From Pyxidicoccus caerfyrddinensis (lineage in GTDB: Bacteria; Myxococcota; Myxococcia; Myxococcales; Myxococcaceae): a stretch of 64,000 nucleotides of DNA. The position numbers and the translations under genes were made by a program. The notes beneath the pieces are model-generated. The model was not told where the DNA came from and searched no databases. It was given only the letters and a program-made list of their open reading frames with translations. Shown here in pieces: positions 47,292-56,195 of this stretch (positions within the stretch are counted from its first letter, which is position 1; each line of letters begins with the position of its first letter). The stretch is from the NCBI RefSeq assembly GCF_010894405.1, contig NZ_JAAIYA010000003.1:725033-789032 (forward strand), written 5' to 3'.

Positions 47292-47480
47292 CCGTGCGCT
47301 CCGGGCCACTGCTCCATCGGATGGCGGCGGAGCAGGGGCCCTGGCCGGGTGTGGTGCCGGGTCCGCGCCGGGCGCAGCTTGAGGGCAGGACGGGTGCTGT
47401 GTCTCGCGTCGCCGGGCGGAGGGCCTCGGGCTCGTTCGCCGGGCGGGCCTCGCGGGAGCAGTCACCGCCGGGAGAGCGCC

Positions 47481-47792
47481 ATGGTGATGGAGAACTGGAG
47501 TGAGAACCAGGCCAACGTGGAGCGGATGGTGGCCGGCCGAATCGTGGACGCCGGCCCGGACCACCTGACGGTCCACGACCTCGCCGCGGGAGAGGACATC
47601 ACGGTGCGCATCGACGACCGTGCCCGCTACAGCTGGACGGACGTCACGGAAGAGGGCCAGTTGACGGACACCGCCCAGATTCGCGTCGGCTACTTCATCG
47701 CCGGAGGGCTCCACATCGCCACGGAGGTCCGGGTGCTAGACCCGGGGGACGGGGAGTCCATCTCGGACATCATTCCTCGAACCCTCCACTGA
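47481..47792 (+). CDS. Small conserved hypothetical protein
   Basis: The 103-residue protein starts [19 protein letters not shown] after GGAGAG. It is rich in beta segments ([42 protein letters not shown]). There are no Cys or hydrophobic runs. It may form a small beta-barrel. Function unknown. Confidence 0.6.
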   Translation: MVMENWSENQANVERMVAGRIVDAGPDHLTVHDLAAGEDITVRIDDRARYSWTDVTEEGQLTDTAQIRVGYFIAGGLHIATEVRVLDPGDGESISDIIPRTLH

Positions 47793-47895
47793 CGCGTGCC
47801 CACCCGGCGGGGTGACGAGCGCACGGCACGGTCCCCGCTGCGGACCTGTCCGGGCACCCCCACGATGGCTTCGAGGCGCTGACCAGGAGGCGCGG

Positions 47896-48273
47896 ATGTT
47901 AGGGAACACCCAGGCGTTCAGCGGTTTCTCGGTGAACGACATACAGGCGGCGCGGAAGTTCTACGCGGAGACGCTGGGCCTGAAGGTGTCGGTGGAGAAC
48001 GGCATCCTGTTCCTGCACATCGCCGGAGGCCGGGACGTGCTGGCCTACCCCAAGGACGACCACGTCCCCGCCACGTTCACCATCCTCAACTTCCCGGTGC
48101 CGGACGTGGAGAAGGCCGTGGACCAGCTCTCCGCGCGCGGCGTGCGCTTCGAGCGCTACCCGAAGTTCGAGAAGGACACCGACGCGAAGGGCATCTTCCG
48201 CGGCGGCGGCCCGCTGATTGCGTGGTTCAAGGACCCCGCCGGCAACGTGCTGTCCGTCATTCAAGAAGGCTAG
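47896..48273 (+). CDS. VOC-family (glyoxalase/bleomycin-resistance-like) protein
   Basis: The 125-residue protein is started by AGGAGG plus 5 nt and ATG at 47896. It has the betaalphabetabetabeta pattern: [43 protein letters not shown], and [15 protein letters not shown]. This matches vicinal-oxygen-chelate enzymes. Metal ligands (usually His/Glu) are partly replaced, so ligand or substrate binding is uncertain. Confidence 0.8.
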   Translation: MLGNTQAFSGFSVNDIQAARKFYAETLGLKVSVENGILFLHIAGGRDVLAYPKDDHVPATFTILNFPVPDVEKAVDQLSARGVRFERYPKFEKDTDAKGIFRGGGPLIAWFKDPAGNVLSVIQEG

Positions 48274-48289
48274 CGGCGCTCAGGAGCGG

Positions 48290-48928
48290 CTAGCCGCGCC
48301 GCTTCGCGCCCTGCCGCGCTCCGGGCGAGTCCGGCTCGCGGGGCAGGTGGCGCAGCCCCATCCACCCGAGCGCCGCGACATGCCGTGACACGTGGTCGAT
48401 GGAGAAGGACTTCCCCTCTGCGGCCCACCACTGGCCCACCTGCGTCACCATGCCCACCAGCGCGTTGGCGTAGATGGGGGCCACCTTGGGGTTGAAGCCC
48501 GCGCGCTCGAACTCGCTGCGGAAGATGTCGCCCACCCGCTGCGCCAGGTCGTCGATGACGCGCGTCAGGCCGCGCCGCGCGGTGGCCAGGGGCGAGTCGC
48601 GTGTCAGCACCGCGAAGCCCGCGGGCTCCTCCTTCGCGTACGTCATGAAGGCCAGCACCGCCGCCTCGAAGCGCTCGCGCGGCGTGCCGTGGGAGATGCT
48701 CTCCGACATGCGCGCCACCAGGTCGTCCATCTCCCGGTCCACGATGGCCGCGTAGAGCCCCTCCTTCGCGCCGAAGTGCTCGTAGACGATGGGCTTGGAC
48801 ACGCCCGCCTGCTGGGCGACCTCTTCAATCGAGGTCGCTTCGTAGCCGTGCGAGGCGAAGACCCCCCGGCCGACCTCCATCAGCTGGACCCGGCGGTCGG
48901 CTGCCGACAGTCGCTTCTTCGTCGCCAC
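48290..48928 (-). CDS. TetR-family regulator controlling the desaturase
   Basis: The 212-residue protein starts at a GTG (48928) preceded by TAGAGGTCAAC. The N-terminal HTH is RVQLMEVGRGVFASHGYEATSIEEVAQQAG VSKPIVYEHF in parts. The C-terminal ligand domain has AVLAFMTYAKEEPAGFAVL. Divergent to the desaturase with 81 bp between starts containing twin palindromes, it probably represses both genes in response to a fatty-acyl ligand, as DesT/FabR-type proteins do. That ligand is inference. Confidence 0.83.
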   Translation of the reverse strand: MATKKRLSAADRRVQLMEVGRGVFASHGYEATSIEEVAQQAGVSKPIVYEHFGAKEGLYAAIVDREMDDLVARMSESISHGTPRERFEAAVLAFMTYAKEEPAGFAVLTRDSPLATARRGLTRVIDDLAQRVGDIFRSEFERAGFNPKVAPIYANALVGMVTQVGQWWAAEGKSFSIDHVSRHVAALGWMGLRHLPREPDSPGARQGAKRRG

Positions 48929-48940
48929 GTTGACCTCTAA

Positions 48941-48987
48941 CCTACTCGCGAGTAACTTACTCAACCGGAACCTACTGGCCGGTAACC
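48941..48987. promoter_or_regulatory. Twin TetR operators
   Basis: Two similar sites, AACCTACTCGCGAGTAAC and AACCTACTGGCCGGTAAC, contain palindromic cores at 48943-48954 and 48973-48984. Their centres are exactly 30 bp apart, about three helix turns. They lie between the divergent tetR and desaturase starts. Confidence 0.65.
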
Positions 48988-49009
48988 CACCGGCCGAGCT
49001 GGAGCCTCC

Positions 49010-49795
49010 ATGTACCTCGCCCTCTGCGGAGCCGTCTTCCTGGCAGCGTATCTGCTCAACATCCTCACGATTTCGGTGGGTTACCACCGGGGCCTGGCGC
49101 ACAAGGCGGTGCGCCTGCACCCGGCGCTGCGCAGGGCGCTCATCACCGGGGGCAACTGGCTCACCGGCCTGGACCCGAAGGCGTGGGTGGTGATGCACCG
49201 GCTCCACCACGAGCACTCGGACACGCCGTTGGACCCGCACTCGCCGGTCAACGTCGGCATTCTCGGCATCGGGATGGAGCAGTTGCGCAACTACAAGCGC
49301 GTCATCGTGGGCCTCTTGCGCGAGGAGCCGGAGTACACGCGCTATGCGAGGGACCTCGACTTCCCGCTCAACTCGCTGAACCGCACCGGCCGCTGGTACC
49401 TGCCGTACCTCCTGCACGCCGCCGTGGGACTGGCGCTGGGGTTCGGCATCGGGTGGCTGCTGGGCGCCGCGTGGTTCCTGGGGATGATGAGCCACCCGGT
49501 GCAGGGCGGCATCGTCAACTCGCTGGGGCACGCGGTGGGCGGGCGCAACTTCGATACGTCGGACAACTCGCGCAACAACCACCTGGCCGCGTGGCTCATC
49601 CTCGGCGAGGGCTTCCAGAACAACCACCACCGCTATCCGGGCTCCGCGTCCTTCTCCTACCGACGCCACGAAGTGGACCTCGGCTATGGTGCGTGCGTGC
49701 TCCTCGAGAAGCTGGGCCTCGCCACCATCCAACGTGACTACCTCATTCCTCGTCCGCCCTCGGAGTCGGCCGTCGAAGCGCAGGCCCCGTCCTGA
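49010..49795 (+). CDS. Membrane acyl-CoA/acyl-lipid desaturase
   Basis: The 261-residue protein has the three His boxes of delta-9-type desaturases: HRGLAH, HRLHHEHSD and EGFQNNHH (after NNHLAAW). Hydrophobic spans surround them (ALCGAVFLAAYLLNILTISVG; LLHAAVGLALGFGIGWLLGAAWFL). GGAGCCTCC precedes the ATG. It inserts a double bond into fatty acyl chains using di-iron. The upstream TetR and operators suggest feedback by membrane composition. Confidence 0.88.
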   Translation: MYLALCGAVFLAAYLLNILTISVGYHRGLAHKAVRLHPALRRALITGGNWLTGLDPKAWVVMHRLHHEHSDTPLDPHSPVNVGILGIGMEQLRNYKRVIVGLLREEPEYTRYARDLDFPLNSLNRTGRWYLPYLLHAAVGLALGFGIGWLLGAAWFLGMMSHPVQGGIVNSLGHAVGGRNFDTSDNSRNNHLAAWLILGEGFQNNHHRYPGSASFSYRRHEVDLGYGACVLLEKLGLATIQRDYLIPRPPSESAVEAQAPS

Positions 49796-50445
49796 ACGCC
49801 CGGGCCGCGGAGAAGCCGAAGCTCAGAGGGGTGCTGCACCAGTTCGCCGCCGCGAGTGCGCTCGGGGCGGGCGGGGTGCTCGTGTCGATGGCGCCCACGC
49901 CCCGGGCCGCGGCGGCGGCGGCGCTGTATGCCTTCAGCCTGGTGGTGCTGTTCTCGGTCAGCGCGACGTACCACCGGGTGGACTGGTCCCCGCGCGGGCG
50001 GACGTGGATGCGGCGCATGGACCACGCGTCCATCTTCATCCTCATCGCGGGCACCTATACGCCGGTGGCGCTGCTCGGCGTCACCGGAGCCGCCGGTGAC
50101 AGCCTGCTGCTCGCCATCTGGTGCGGCGCGCTCGTCGGCGTCCTCCAGTCGCTGTTCTGGGTGGGGGCGCCGAAGGTCATCACGGCGGCGCTCGCCGTCG
50201 CCGTCGGCTGGACGCTGGTGCCGTACCTCGAGGATGCACGCCGGGCGCTCGGCTTCACCGAGCTCTCCCTCATCCTCGCGGGCGGCGTCGCCTACACCAC
50301 GGGCGCCATCGCGTATGCGCTGAAGCGGCCGGACCTGAGGCCCGGCGTGTTCGGGTACCACGAGCTCTTCCACGCGCTGACGCTGGTGGGCGCCGGGCTC
50401 CACTTCGCCGTGGTGCTGCGGCTCGTCCGCGCCGCGAGCGCATAG
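49792..50445 (+). CDS. Hemolysin III/YqfA-like membrane protein
   Basis: The 217-residue protein probably starts at a CTG (49792) that overlaps the desaturase stop (CTGA), since this adds KPKLRGVLHQ, a segment conserved in the family. The next usable start (GTG 49831) would lose it. The body has seven spans with ATYHRVDW, MDHASIFILIAGTYTPVALL and FGYHELFHALTLVGAGLHF. It matches the YqfA/PAQR family. Its role in membrane homeostasis is plausible next to the desaturase. Confidence 0.78.
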   Translation: MNARAAEKPKLRGVLHQFAAASALGAGGVLVSMAPTPRAAAAAALYAFSLVVLFSVSATYHRVDWSPRGRTWMRRMDHASIFILIAGTYTPVALLGVTGAAGDSLLLAIWCGALVGVLQSLFWVGAPKVITAALAVAVGWTLVPYLEDARRALGFTELSLILAGGVAYTTGAIAYALKRPDLRPGVFGYHELFHALTLVGAGLHFAVVLRLVRAASA

Positions 50446-50454
50446 GCAAGGCGC

Positions 50455-51336
50455 TCAGGGAGGGCTCACCGGCGGCGCGTGGGCCTGGCGCTCCGGGCCG
50501 GGCTCCCTCGCGGCGCGGGCTCCCAGGACGAGGCCATGCGCCGCGGGGCCGGGAGCCCAGCCGGCCCAGGATTCGAACAGCGCGGCCAGCACCATCCACG
50601 CCGCCGGAGCCTGCTGGAAGCAGGCGCTCTCGCGCGCCTGGAGTGCCGCCACCACCTGGACGTGCGACTTCTTCTTCGGGCGCATCGTCGACCAGTACCG
50701 GCCCGCGGCCGCGCGGAAGTCGTCCTGCGGAAAGCGCCGCACCAGCGTGTGGAGGACGTGCACGCCGCAAGAGAGCTGTGCGTAGGGATTCAGCAGCGAG
50801 CGCTCGGGGTGGAGGGAGTGGAAGGTGCGGGCCCCCGCGCCCGCCGCCAAATCGAGTGCGAAGGCCGCCCGGTCCGCCTCCCAGTCGAACCGGCAGCCCA
50901 GCCCCTCCGCCGGGGGATAGCCGTCCATGTCCGCGTAGGAGAGCTGGAGCAGCCCCTCGCTGAGGATGGGCCGCCGCGTCACCGGGTCGATGGCCTGCCG
51001 CCGCGTGGCCCGGTCGATGATGCCCGTCTCGTTGAACATCACCCGCCTGTCCCAGCCCGACTCCGGCCCGGAGATGGCGTACAGCAGGTCCGCGTAGAAC
51101 TGGAGGCGCGCGTCGGGCGCCAGCTCCGCCCACCTCGGGCAGAAGTCCGCCATCTTCTCCGCGGGCAGCGTCCGCAGCGCCGGCACCTTCGCCGCCTCCG
51201 CGCGCACGTGCGCGTCGTAGGCCGGCACCCAGCCCCGCACGGGCGCGGGCCGCGGCTCCGCGAGCGGCTCTGGCACCTGGGCCCACACGTCAGCACTCCA
51301 GACGACACTCAGCAGCAACAGCAATCGCTGACTCAT
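50455..51336 (-). CDS. Secreted transglycosylase/lysozyme-like protein
   Basis: The 293-residue protein has signal peptide MSQRLLLLLSVVWSADVWA. A lysozyme-like helical domain contains YAISGPESGWDRRVMFNETG (possible catalytic Glu) and SEGLLQLSYADMDGY (transglycosylase-like SxGLxQ). Later come QLSCGVHVLHTLV and GRYWSTMR. It may cleave peptidoglycan in the periplasm. Overall similarity to known families is modest. The C-terminal tail is Pro/Arg-rich. Confidence 0.65.
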   Translation of the reverse strand: MSQRLLLLLSVVWSADVWAQVPEPLAEPRPAPVRGWVPAYDAHVRAEAAKVPALRTLPAEKMADFCPRWAELAPDARLQFYADLLYAISGPESGWDRRVMFNETGIIDRATRRQAIDPVTRRPILSEGLLQLSYADMDGYPPAEGLGCRFDWEADRAAFALDLAAGAGARTFHSLHPERSLLNPYAQLSCGVHVLHTLVRRFPQDDFRAAAGRYWSTMRPKKKSHVQVVAALQARESACFQQAPAAWMVLAALFESWAGWAPGPAAHGLVLGARAAREPGPERQAHAPPVSPP

Positions 51337-51567
51337 GACAGGCCCTGGCTGGAAGGGAGGGACAGTCTGCTCACGCCGGGCGCCCCGTGCCTCCCCGGGG
51401 ACACTCCCTGCTCACCCGTGGACACCGCTGGGCCCCACATCCGCACGGGTAGGTAGGAAGTTCAGTAACACCGGAAAATCTCGTAGGTACTTGAGAGACG
51501 GGTAATTCACGTGAGACTCTGATCCCGGCCGTATCCATCCAGGTCGTTTTTTCCAGGGGGTAACAGA

Positions 51568-53787
51568 ATGCAGAATCGAGTACGTGGAGCGCTCGGAGTC
51601 GCGGCGCTGTCGTTCCTCGTTGGCGCGTGCAACGAGGCCGCTCCGGCGGCGGGCGCGAAGGCCCCGGAGTCCGGGAGCCGCAGCCAGCGGCTGGAGAATG
51701 GCGTCAACGTCATCGAGACGGACGCGTCCGGCGCCCCCAGCTTCATCGGTGGGGACCTGGGCACGCTGCCCGTCATCGACACGGTGGGCGCGGAGTCCCT
51801 GCAGGCGCCGCAGCTGGCCTCGGTGATTGCCACCGTGGCGCCGCTGCTGAAGCTGGACCCGGCGGACCTGTCCTTCACCAAGGCGTACAAGGACCCGCAG
51901 GGCGACGTGCACTACCGCTACGACGTCACGCGCCAGGGCCTGCCGGTGTACGGCGGCGAGCTGCGCCTGCACGCGCGTGACGGCAAGGTCTTCGCGGCGA
52001 ACACCAACGTTCGCAGCGACCTGAAGGCGGCAGACAAGGCCTCCATCCCCGCCGAGGCGGCGCTGGCCGCGGCGGCCGCGGACCGCGACACGCTCGCGGG
52101 TTCCGTCACCAGCCCGGAGACGGAGCTGGTGTACTTCCGCGACGGCGACGAGCTGCGCCTGATGTACAAGCTCGAGCAGACCGGTGAGCGGCCTGACGGC
52201 ACCCCCGTGCGCGACATCCTGCTGGTCGACGCGCAGAAGGGCGACGTCCAGGTGCGCATCCCGACCATCAAGGAGGCGCTCAACCGCCGCCTGCACAACC
52301 TCAACCACCTGACCACGCTGCCCGGCCCCGTGGCCCGCACCGAGGGCCAGGCCCCCGTGGCCGACCCGGTCATCAACACCAACTACAACCACCTGGGCAC
52401 GGTCTACAGCTGCTACAGCTCGCTGTTCGGCCGCGACTCGCTCGACAACGCGGGTGGCATCCTCATCAGCTCGGTGCACTACAGCAACAACTACGTGAAC
52501 GCCTTCTGGAACGGCACCCAGATGGTGTACGGCGATGGCGACGGCGTGAATGCCTCGAACCTGGCCAACTCGCTGGACGTGACGGCGCACGAGCTGACGC
52601 ACGCCGTGACGGACAACGAGTCGGACCTCATCTACTCGGGTGAGTCCGGCGGTCTGAACGAGTCCATGTCGGACATCTTCGGCGCGGTCTGCGAGTGGTA
52701 CGGCGACGGCTCCGGTGCGGTGTCTCCCCGCCACTGGCTGGTGGGCGACGACGTGTGGACGCCGAGCATCCCGAACGACGCGCTCCGCTACATGAACGAC
52801 CCGGTGCTGGACGGCTCGTCGCTGGACTACTACCCGAACTACTCCTCCGGCGTGGACGTGCACTACAGCTCGGGCATCTCCAACCTGGCGTTCTACCTGC
52901 TGTCGCAGGGTGGCACGCACCCGCGCGGCAAGACCACCCAGGTGGTCGCGGGCATCGGCATCGAGAAGGCCGCGCGCATCTTCTACAAGGCCAACGCGGA
53001 CATCCTCCTGGCGTCCTCCAACTTCGAGGCCGCGAAGACGGCCACGGAGCAGGCGGCCACGCAGCTCGGCTATGACGCCGCCACCGTCACCTCGGTGGGC
53101 AACGCGTGGAAGGCCGTCGGCGTGGGCGTGCCGATTCCTCCTCCGGTCAACACCCCGATGCAGAAGGGCGTCCCTGTCACGGGCCTCTCCGGCGCGCGCA
53201 ACGCCAAGGTGTACTTCTCCGTGGTGGTGCCCGAGGGCGCGAAGAACCTGAAGTTCACCATGTCCGGTGGCACGGGTGACGCGGACCTGTACGTCCGTTA
53301 CAACAACGCGCCGACGTCCACCTCGTACGACTGCCGTCCGTACACCGGTGGCAACAACGAGACGTGCACCTTCGCCGCTCCGGCGCAGGGCACCTGGTAC
53401 GCCATGCTCAACGGCTTCAGCGCCTACTCCGGCGTGTCGCTGGTGGTGACGTGGGAGGGCGGCTACCTCCCCATCGAGCCGAACGTGCAGATCTCCGACC
53501 TGTCCGGCGCGGCGGGCTCGTCGCAGGTGTTCACCGTGCAGATTCCGGAGCGCACCACCGGCGGCACCCGCAACATCCACGTCCAGCTGCGTGGCACGGG
53601 CAACGCGGACCTGTACGTGCAGCGCGCCTCGGTGCCCTCGTTCTCCGCCTACGACTGCCGTGGCGTGAACGAGCACAGCACGGAGAACTGCAACCTGAAC
53701 GGCTTCGAGCCGGGCAAGTACTACGTGCACGTCTTCGGCGCGAAGGGTGGCTTCACGGACGGCACGCTCATCGTCAAGTTCAACTGA
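51568..53787 (+). CDS. M4 thermolysin-like lipoprotein protease
   Basis: The 739-residue protein has signal peptide with lipobox LVGAC, an FTP/PepSY propeptide (about 60-230), and the peptidase. Zinc motif HELTH is at residues 341-345 and the third ligand Glu365 in GGLNESMSD. The 24-residue distance equals that in thermolysin. The catalytic His is probably in DVHYSSGISN. Two PPC domains follow at about 540-640 and 650-739. AGGGGG precedes the ATG. It should be a secreted protease for predation or nutrition. Confidence 0.93.
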   Translation: MQNRVRGALGVAALSFLVGACNEAAPAAGAKAPESGSRSQRLENGVNVIETDASGAPSFIGGDLGTLPVIDTVGAESLQAPQLASVIATVAPLLKLDPADLSFTKAYKDPQGDVHYRYDVTRQGLPVYGGELRLHARDGKVFAANTNVRSDLKAADKASIPAEAALAAAAADRDTLAGSVTSPETELVYFRDGDELRLMYKLEQTGERPDGTPVRDILLVDAQKGDVQVRIPTIKEALNRRLHNLNHLTTLPGPVARTEGQAPVADPVINTNYNHLGTVYSCYSSLFGRDSLDNAGGILISSVHYSNNYVNAFWNGTQMVYGDGDGVNASNLANSLDVTAHELTHAVTDNESDLIYSGESGGLNESMSDIFGAVCEWYGDGSGAVSPRHWLVGDDVWTPSIPNDALRYMNDPVLDGSSLDYYPNYSSGVDVHYSSGISNLAFYLLSQGGTHPRGKTTQVVAGIGIEKAARIFYKANADILLASSNFEAAKTATEQAATQLGYDAATVTSVGNAWKAVGVGVPIPPPVNTPMQKGVPVTGLSGARNAKVYFSVVVPEGAKNLKFTMSGGTGDADLYVRYNNAPTSTSYDCRPYTGGNNETCTFAAPAQGTWYAMLNGFSAYSGVSLVVTWEGGYLPIEPNVQISDLSGAAGSSQVFTVQIPERTTGGTRNIHVQLRGTGNADLYVQRASVPSFSAYDCRGVNEHSTENCNLNGFEPGKYYVHVFGAKGGFTDGTLIVKFN

Positions 53788-53836
53788 GCTGAGGCGGAGG
53801 GGGCCGTTGTTCCGGCCTCCTCCGTCTGACGGGAAG

Positions 53837-53872
53837 CGCCCCGGTTGCCCGCGAGGGTGGCCGGGGCGTTTT
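53837..53872 (+). terminator. Intrinsic terminator after the M4 protease
   Basis: CGCCCCGG (53837-53844) pairs with CCGGGGCG (53861-53868) with an inner GCCCGCGAGGG hairpin, followed by TTTT. A closely related copy is at 55016-55050. Confidence 0.8.
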
Positions 53873-53967
53873 CCGTTCTGACGCCGTGCCGGCCGCTGCC
53901 TTGCGCGTGTTATGAGGGCGTCGGTACGAGTGCGGGGGCCGGACCGACATCGCCACGAGGAATCTCG

Positions 53968-54960
53968 ATGCGCAATGGCAGGAGTCCGTCGCTTCCCCTC
54001 AACCGCCGTCTTCGTCGCACCGTCGCCGGCCTGTTGCTCACCGTCCCCTCGCTGTCGCTCACGGCCTGTGAGGGCGAGGATGATGGTGGCTGCATCCCGT
54101 ATGGCCCTTCCGAGGCTTACAGGACCAGCTTCGAGCTGCTTCCGGATGGGAGCCAGCCCACGAACGCCAACTGCATGACGCTGTGCCAGGCGATGAACCT
54201 GCCTGACCTCCAGCGCTGCGACGTCACGCTGGTCGAGACGCATCTCGTTGATGGAGGGACCGGGCAGCGGACCGATACCCGTTGTCATTACATCGCTCCG
54301 GGAGGCTGCCGCTCCGACGGACGCCATCCCGAGGGGCTCCTGGCGGGGCGGGTGGAGTCGCGGTCCGCGTTGGGCGCGCTCTTCGCGGAGATGGCCTGGC
54401 TGGAGGCCGCCTCGGTGCCCGCCTTCCTCCGGCTCGCGGAAGAGCTGAAGGCGCACGGGGCTCCCGAGGCGCTCATCCGGGCCGCGCGGCGCTCGGCGGG
54501 GGACGAGGTCCGTCACCAGCGCGCCATGGAGGCGCTGGCCCGGCATCACGGCGCGTCCGTGTCCGCCGCGGAAGTGGCTCCCTTCTCCGCGCGCTCGCTG
54601 GAGGCCATGGTGACGGAGAACGCGAGGGAGGGCTGCGTCCGGGAGATGTACGGCGCGGTGGTGGTCGGCTGGCAGGCGCGCACCGCAGGGGATGCGCGGG
54701 TGCGGGAGGAGCTCGGGCGCATCGCGGAGGACGAGTTGCGCCATGCGGAGCTGGCCTGGGCCGTGGATGCCTGGGCGGCGGAGCGGCTGTCTCCCGAGGA
54801 GCTGCGGCGCGTGCGCGAGGCGCGCGTCGAGGCGTTCCAGGAGCTGACGCGCCTCGTGGAGCAGGAGGAGCCCGAGGCGGTGCTCGTCGAACAGGCGGGG
54901 CTGCCGTCTCGCGGCGACGCTCGCCGGTTGCTTCAGGGACTTCAGGTCCTCGTCGCGTAG
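53968..54960 (+). CDS. Ferritin-like-domain lipoprotein
   Basis: The 330-residue protein starts at 53968 (MRNGRSPSLPLN) with lipobox LSLTAC. Four Cys follow near residues 50-90. A ferritin-like four-helix domain has AEMAWLEAASVPAFLRLAEEL, AGDEVRHQRAMEAL (ExxRH) and EDELRHAELAW (ExxxH), the ligands of a di-iron centre. It is known in Myxococcales as a surface ferritin-like protein. Function beyond metal binding is unknown. Confidence 0.8.
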   Translation: MRNGRSPSLPLNRRLRRTVAGLLLTVPSLSLTACEGEDDGGCIPYGPSEAYRTSFELLPDGSQPTNANCMTLCQAMNLPDLQRCDVTLVETHLVDGGTGQRTDTRCHYIAPGGCRSDGRHPEGLLAGRVESRSALGALFAEMAWLEAASVPAFLRLAEELKAHGAPEALIRAARRSAGDEVRHQRAMEALARHHGASVSAAEVAPFSARSLEAMVTENAREGCVREMYGAVVVGWQARTAGDARVREELGRIAEDELRHAELAWAVDAWAAERLSPEELRRVREARVEAFQELTRLVEQEEPEAVLVEQAGLPSRGDARRLLQGLQVLVA

Positions 54961-55015
54961 CGCGGTTGCGTGGTGTGGGGCTCGCCCGATTGCATCACGG
55001 GTGGCGCTTGGGAGG

Positions 55016-55050
55016 CGCCCTGGTTTCCCGCGAGGGGACCGGGGCGTTTT
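55016..55050 (+). terminator. Intrinsic terminator after the ferritin-like gene
   Basis: CGCCCTGG (55016-55023) pairs with CCGGGGCG (55039-55046), followed by TTTT. The loop and flanks resemble those of the M4 terminator. Confidence 0.75.
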
Positions 55051-55060
55051 CCGTGACACG

Positions 55061-55467
55061 TCCCTAACGTTTCTCGCGGGCGCCGTCGTGGGGTGTGCCT
55101 CATCGCGAACCGTGACCCCCGCTCCACCCAGCCCCAGGTGTCCATCCGGGATGCCAGCGGGCAGCCGCCCGGCGAGAACAGTACTCGTATCTTGTTGATG
55201 GCAGACACCCAGTTCCACAACGTCGCGGGTGGGCGGCTGCTTGGCACAGGTTACTGGTCTGACAGCGCCATTACTGCCGTTGCAACACGGCCGCCTCAGC
55301 TCGATGCGTGGACCGGCTGGGCGGCCGCGGAGGTGCTCTGCTCCACCACGCCTCGAAAGCCAGGGTTGTGTGAGCGGCAGCTTGCGACCGCCGTGGACAA
55401 GCCCGCCGAACTGGTCGTCCACCTGGGTGATGTCCTCAACATCTCCGGCGCCCGCCGCAGCCAGGGC
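55061..55467 (+). pseudogene. Broken metallophosphoesterase lipoprotein gene
   Basis: A lipoprotein-like segment (TFLAGAVVGCASSRTVTPAPP) is in one frame. After about 55120-55135 the protein continues in another frame: VSIRDASGQPPGENSTRILLMADTQFHN with D.Q-type motif and VVHLGDVLNIS (GD motif). The gene ends where an IS91 fragment begins, so it has lost its 3' part, and no start codon is visible at the 5' end. It is a frameshifted, truncated calcineurin-like phosphoesterase. Confidence 0.65.
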
Positions 55468-55600
55468 AGGTGAAGACGTCGAAGTCGAAACTGCGCTTCA
55501 GCAGCGTCGCCTGGTCCAACTGCGCAGCGCGCCGCTTCCTCCGCACCTCCGCAGCGCCAGCAGGGGCCTCAGTCTGGGCGTGGCCCGGCTCCGTGGCTCT
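55436..55600 (-). pseudogene. IS91-family transposase fragment (near C-terminus)
   Basis: The minus strand encodes RRKRRAAQLDQATLLKRSFD, then FDVFTCPGCGGRRR, which matches the late part of IS91-type transposases (LLKRxFxxDVxxCPxCGGRxR). It breaks off exactly at the phosphoesterase gene. No upstream catalytic part is present. Confidence 0.7.
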
Positions 55601-55688
55601 CCCACACTTTGTGTGGTGCCCCTCGGGGGTAAAAGGGAAACACGGCGAATTGCCGACCGGCGCCATTCGGCAGGGAAACCAAGTTTTG

Positions 55689-55954
55689 CTACCTGTCGTC
55701 CCCGTACTCCAGACGCACTCCCATGGGGATCGAGCGGCGGAGCAGCCATTCGCACAGATTCTTCCTCATGCCCCTCCACGAGAAGTGCGGAGAGCCACAA
55801 ACCCGGGAAGGCTCACTCCTGACTTTGGGGTGGGCACAGGCCTGATCTGGAACCGTGGCCTGGGCTCCTCCCGAGGAGGAGGCCCCGCGACCTGGAAGAT
55901 CGCGAGCCCAGCCTCATGCATCAACTCCCGCCAGGCCGTCGGCTCGTGTGGGAG
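55689..55954 (-). other. Two overlapping relic ORFs
   Basis: An open minus-strand frame at 55954-55766 (62 codons, contains HEPTAWRELMHEAGLAIFQV) overlaps by ATGA a 26-codon frame at 55769-55689 (MRKNLCEWLLRRSIPMGVRL). Coupled ends and ordinary codon use suggest remains of an operon cut by the IS91 fragment. No family was recognised. The rest of 55600-56195 shows no gene. Confidence 0.35.
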
Positions 55955-56088
55955 TCATCTACGAGAGGATTGAAGCGAGGACTCCTTGGCGCAGATGGGA
56001 TGGCCTTCGTATCTCCCTGCGTGTTCGAGTTCCTCCATCCACTGCCTGCCTCGTGCGCTCCCGTAAACCTTCCTCATCCGGGCACTTC

Positions 56089-56123
56089 ATTGGCCCAGTG
56101 AGAAACCAACGAACTGGCCCAAT
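56089..56123. promoter_or_regulatory. Inverted repeat upstream of GST gene
   Basis: ATTGGCCCAGT (56089-56099) and ACTGGCCCAAT (56113-56123) form an imperfect inverted repeat (10 of 11 pairs), 73 bp before the GST start. It may bind a dimeric regulator not encoded here. Confidence 0.45.
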
Positions 56124-56195
56124 AGGAGGGCCAGCGCGTGTCTAGTCTGGGCTCCAGCGTGGCCGCATGACGTGGCCTCGCTGTGGAGCTTTCCG

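Noticed and set aside
51412..55422. A 1336-codon minus-strand frame opposite the M4 protease and ferritin-like genes
   Set aside because: It crosses several real genes and terminators, is Val/His/Arg-biased, and has no recognised domain.
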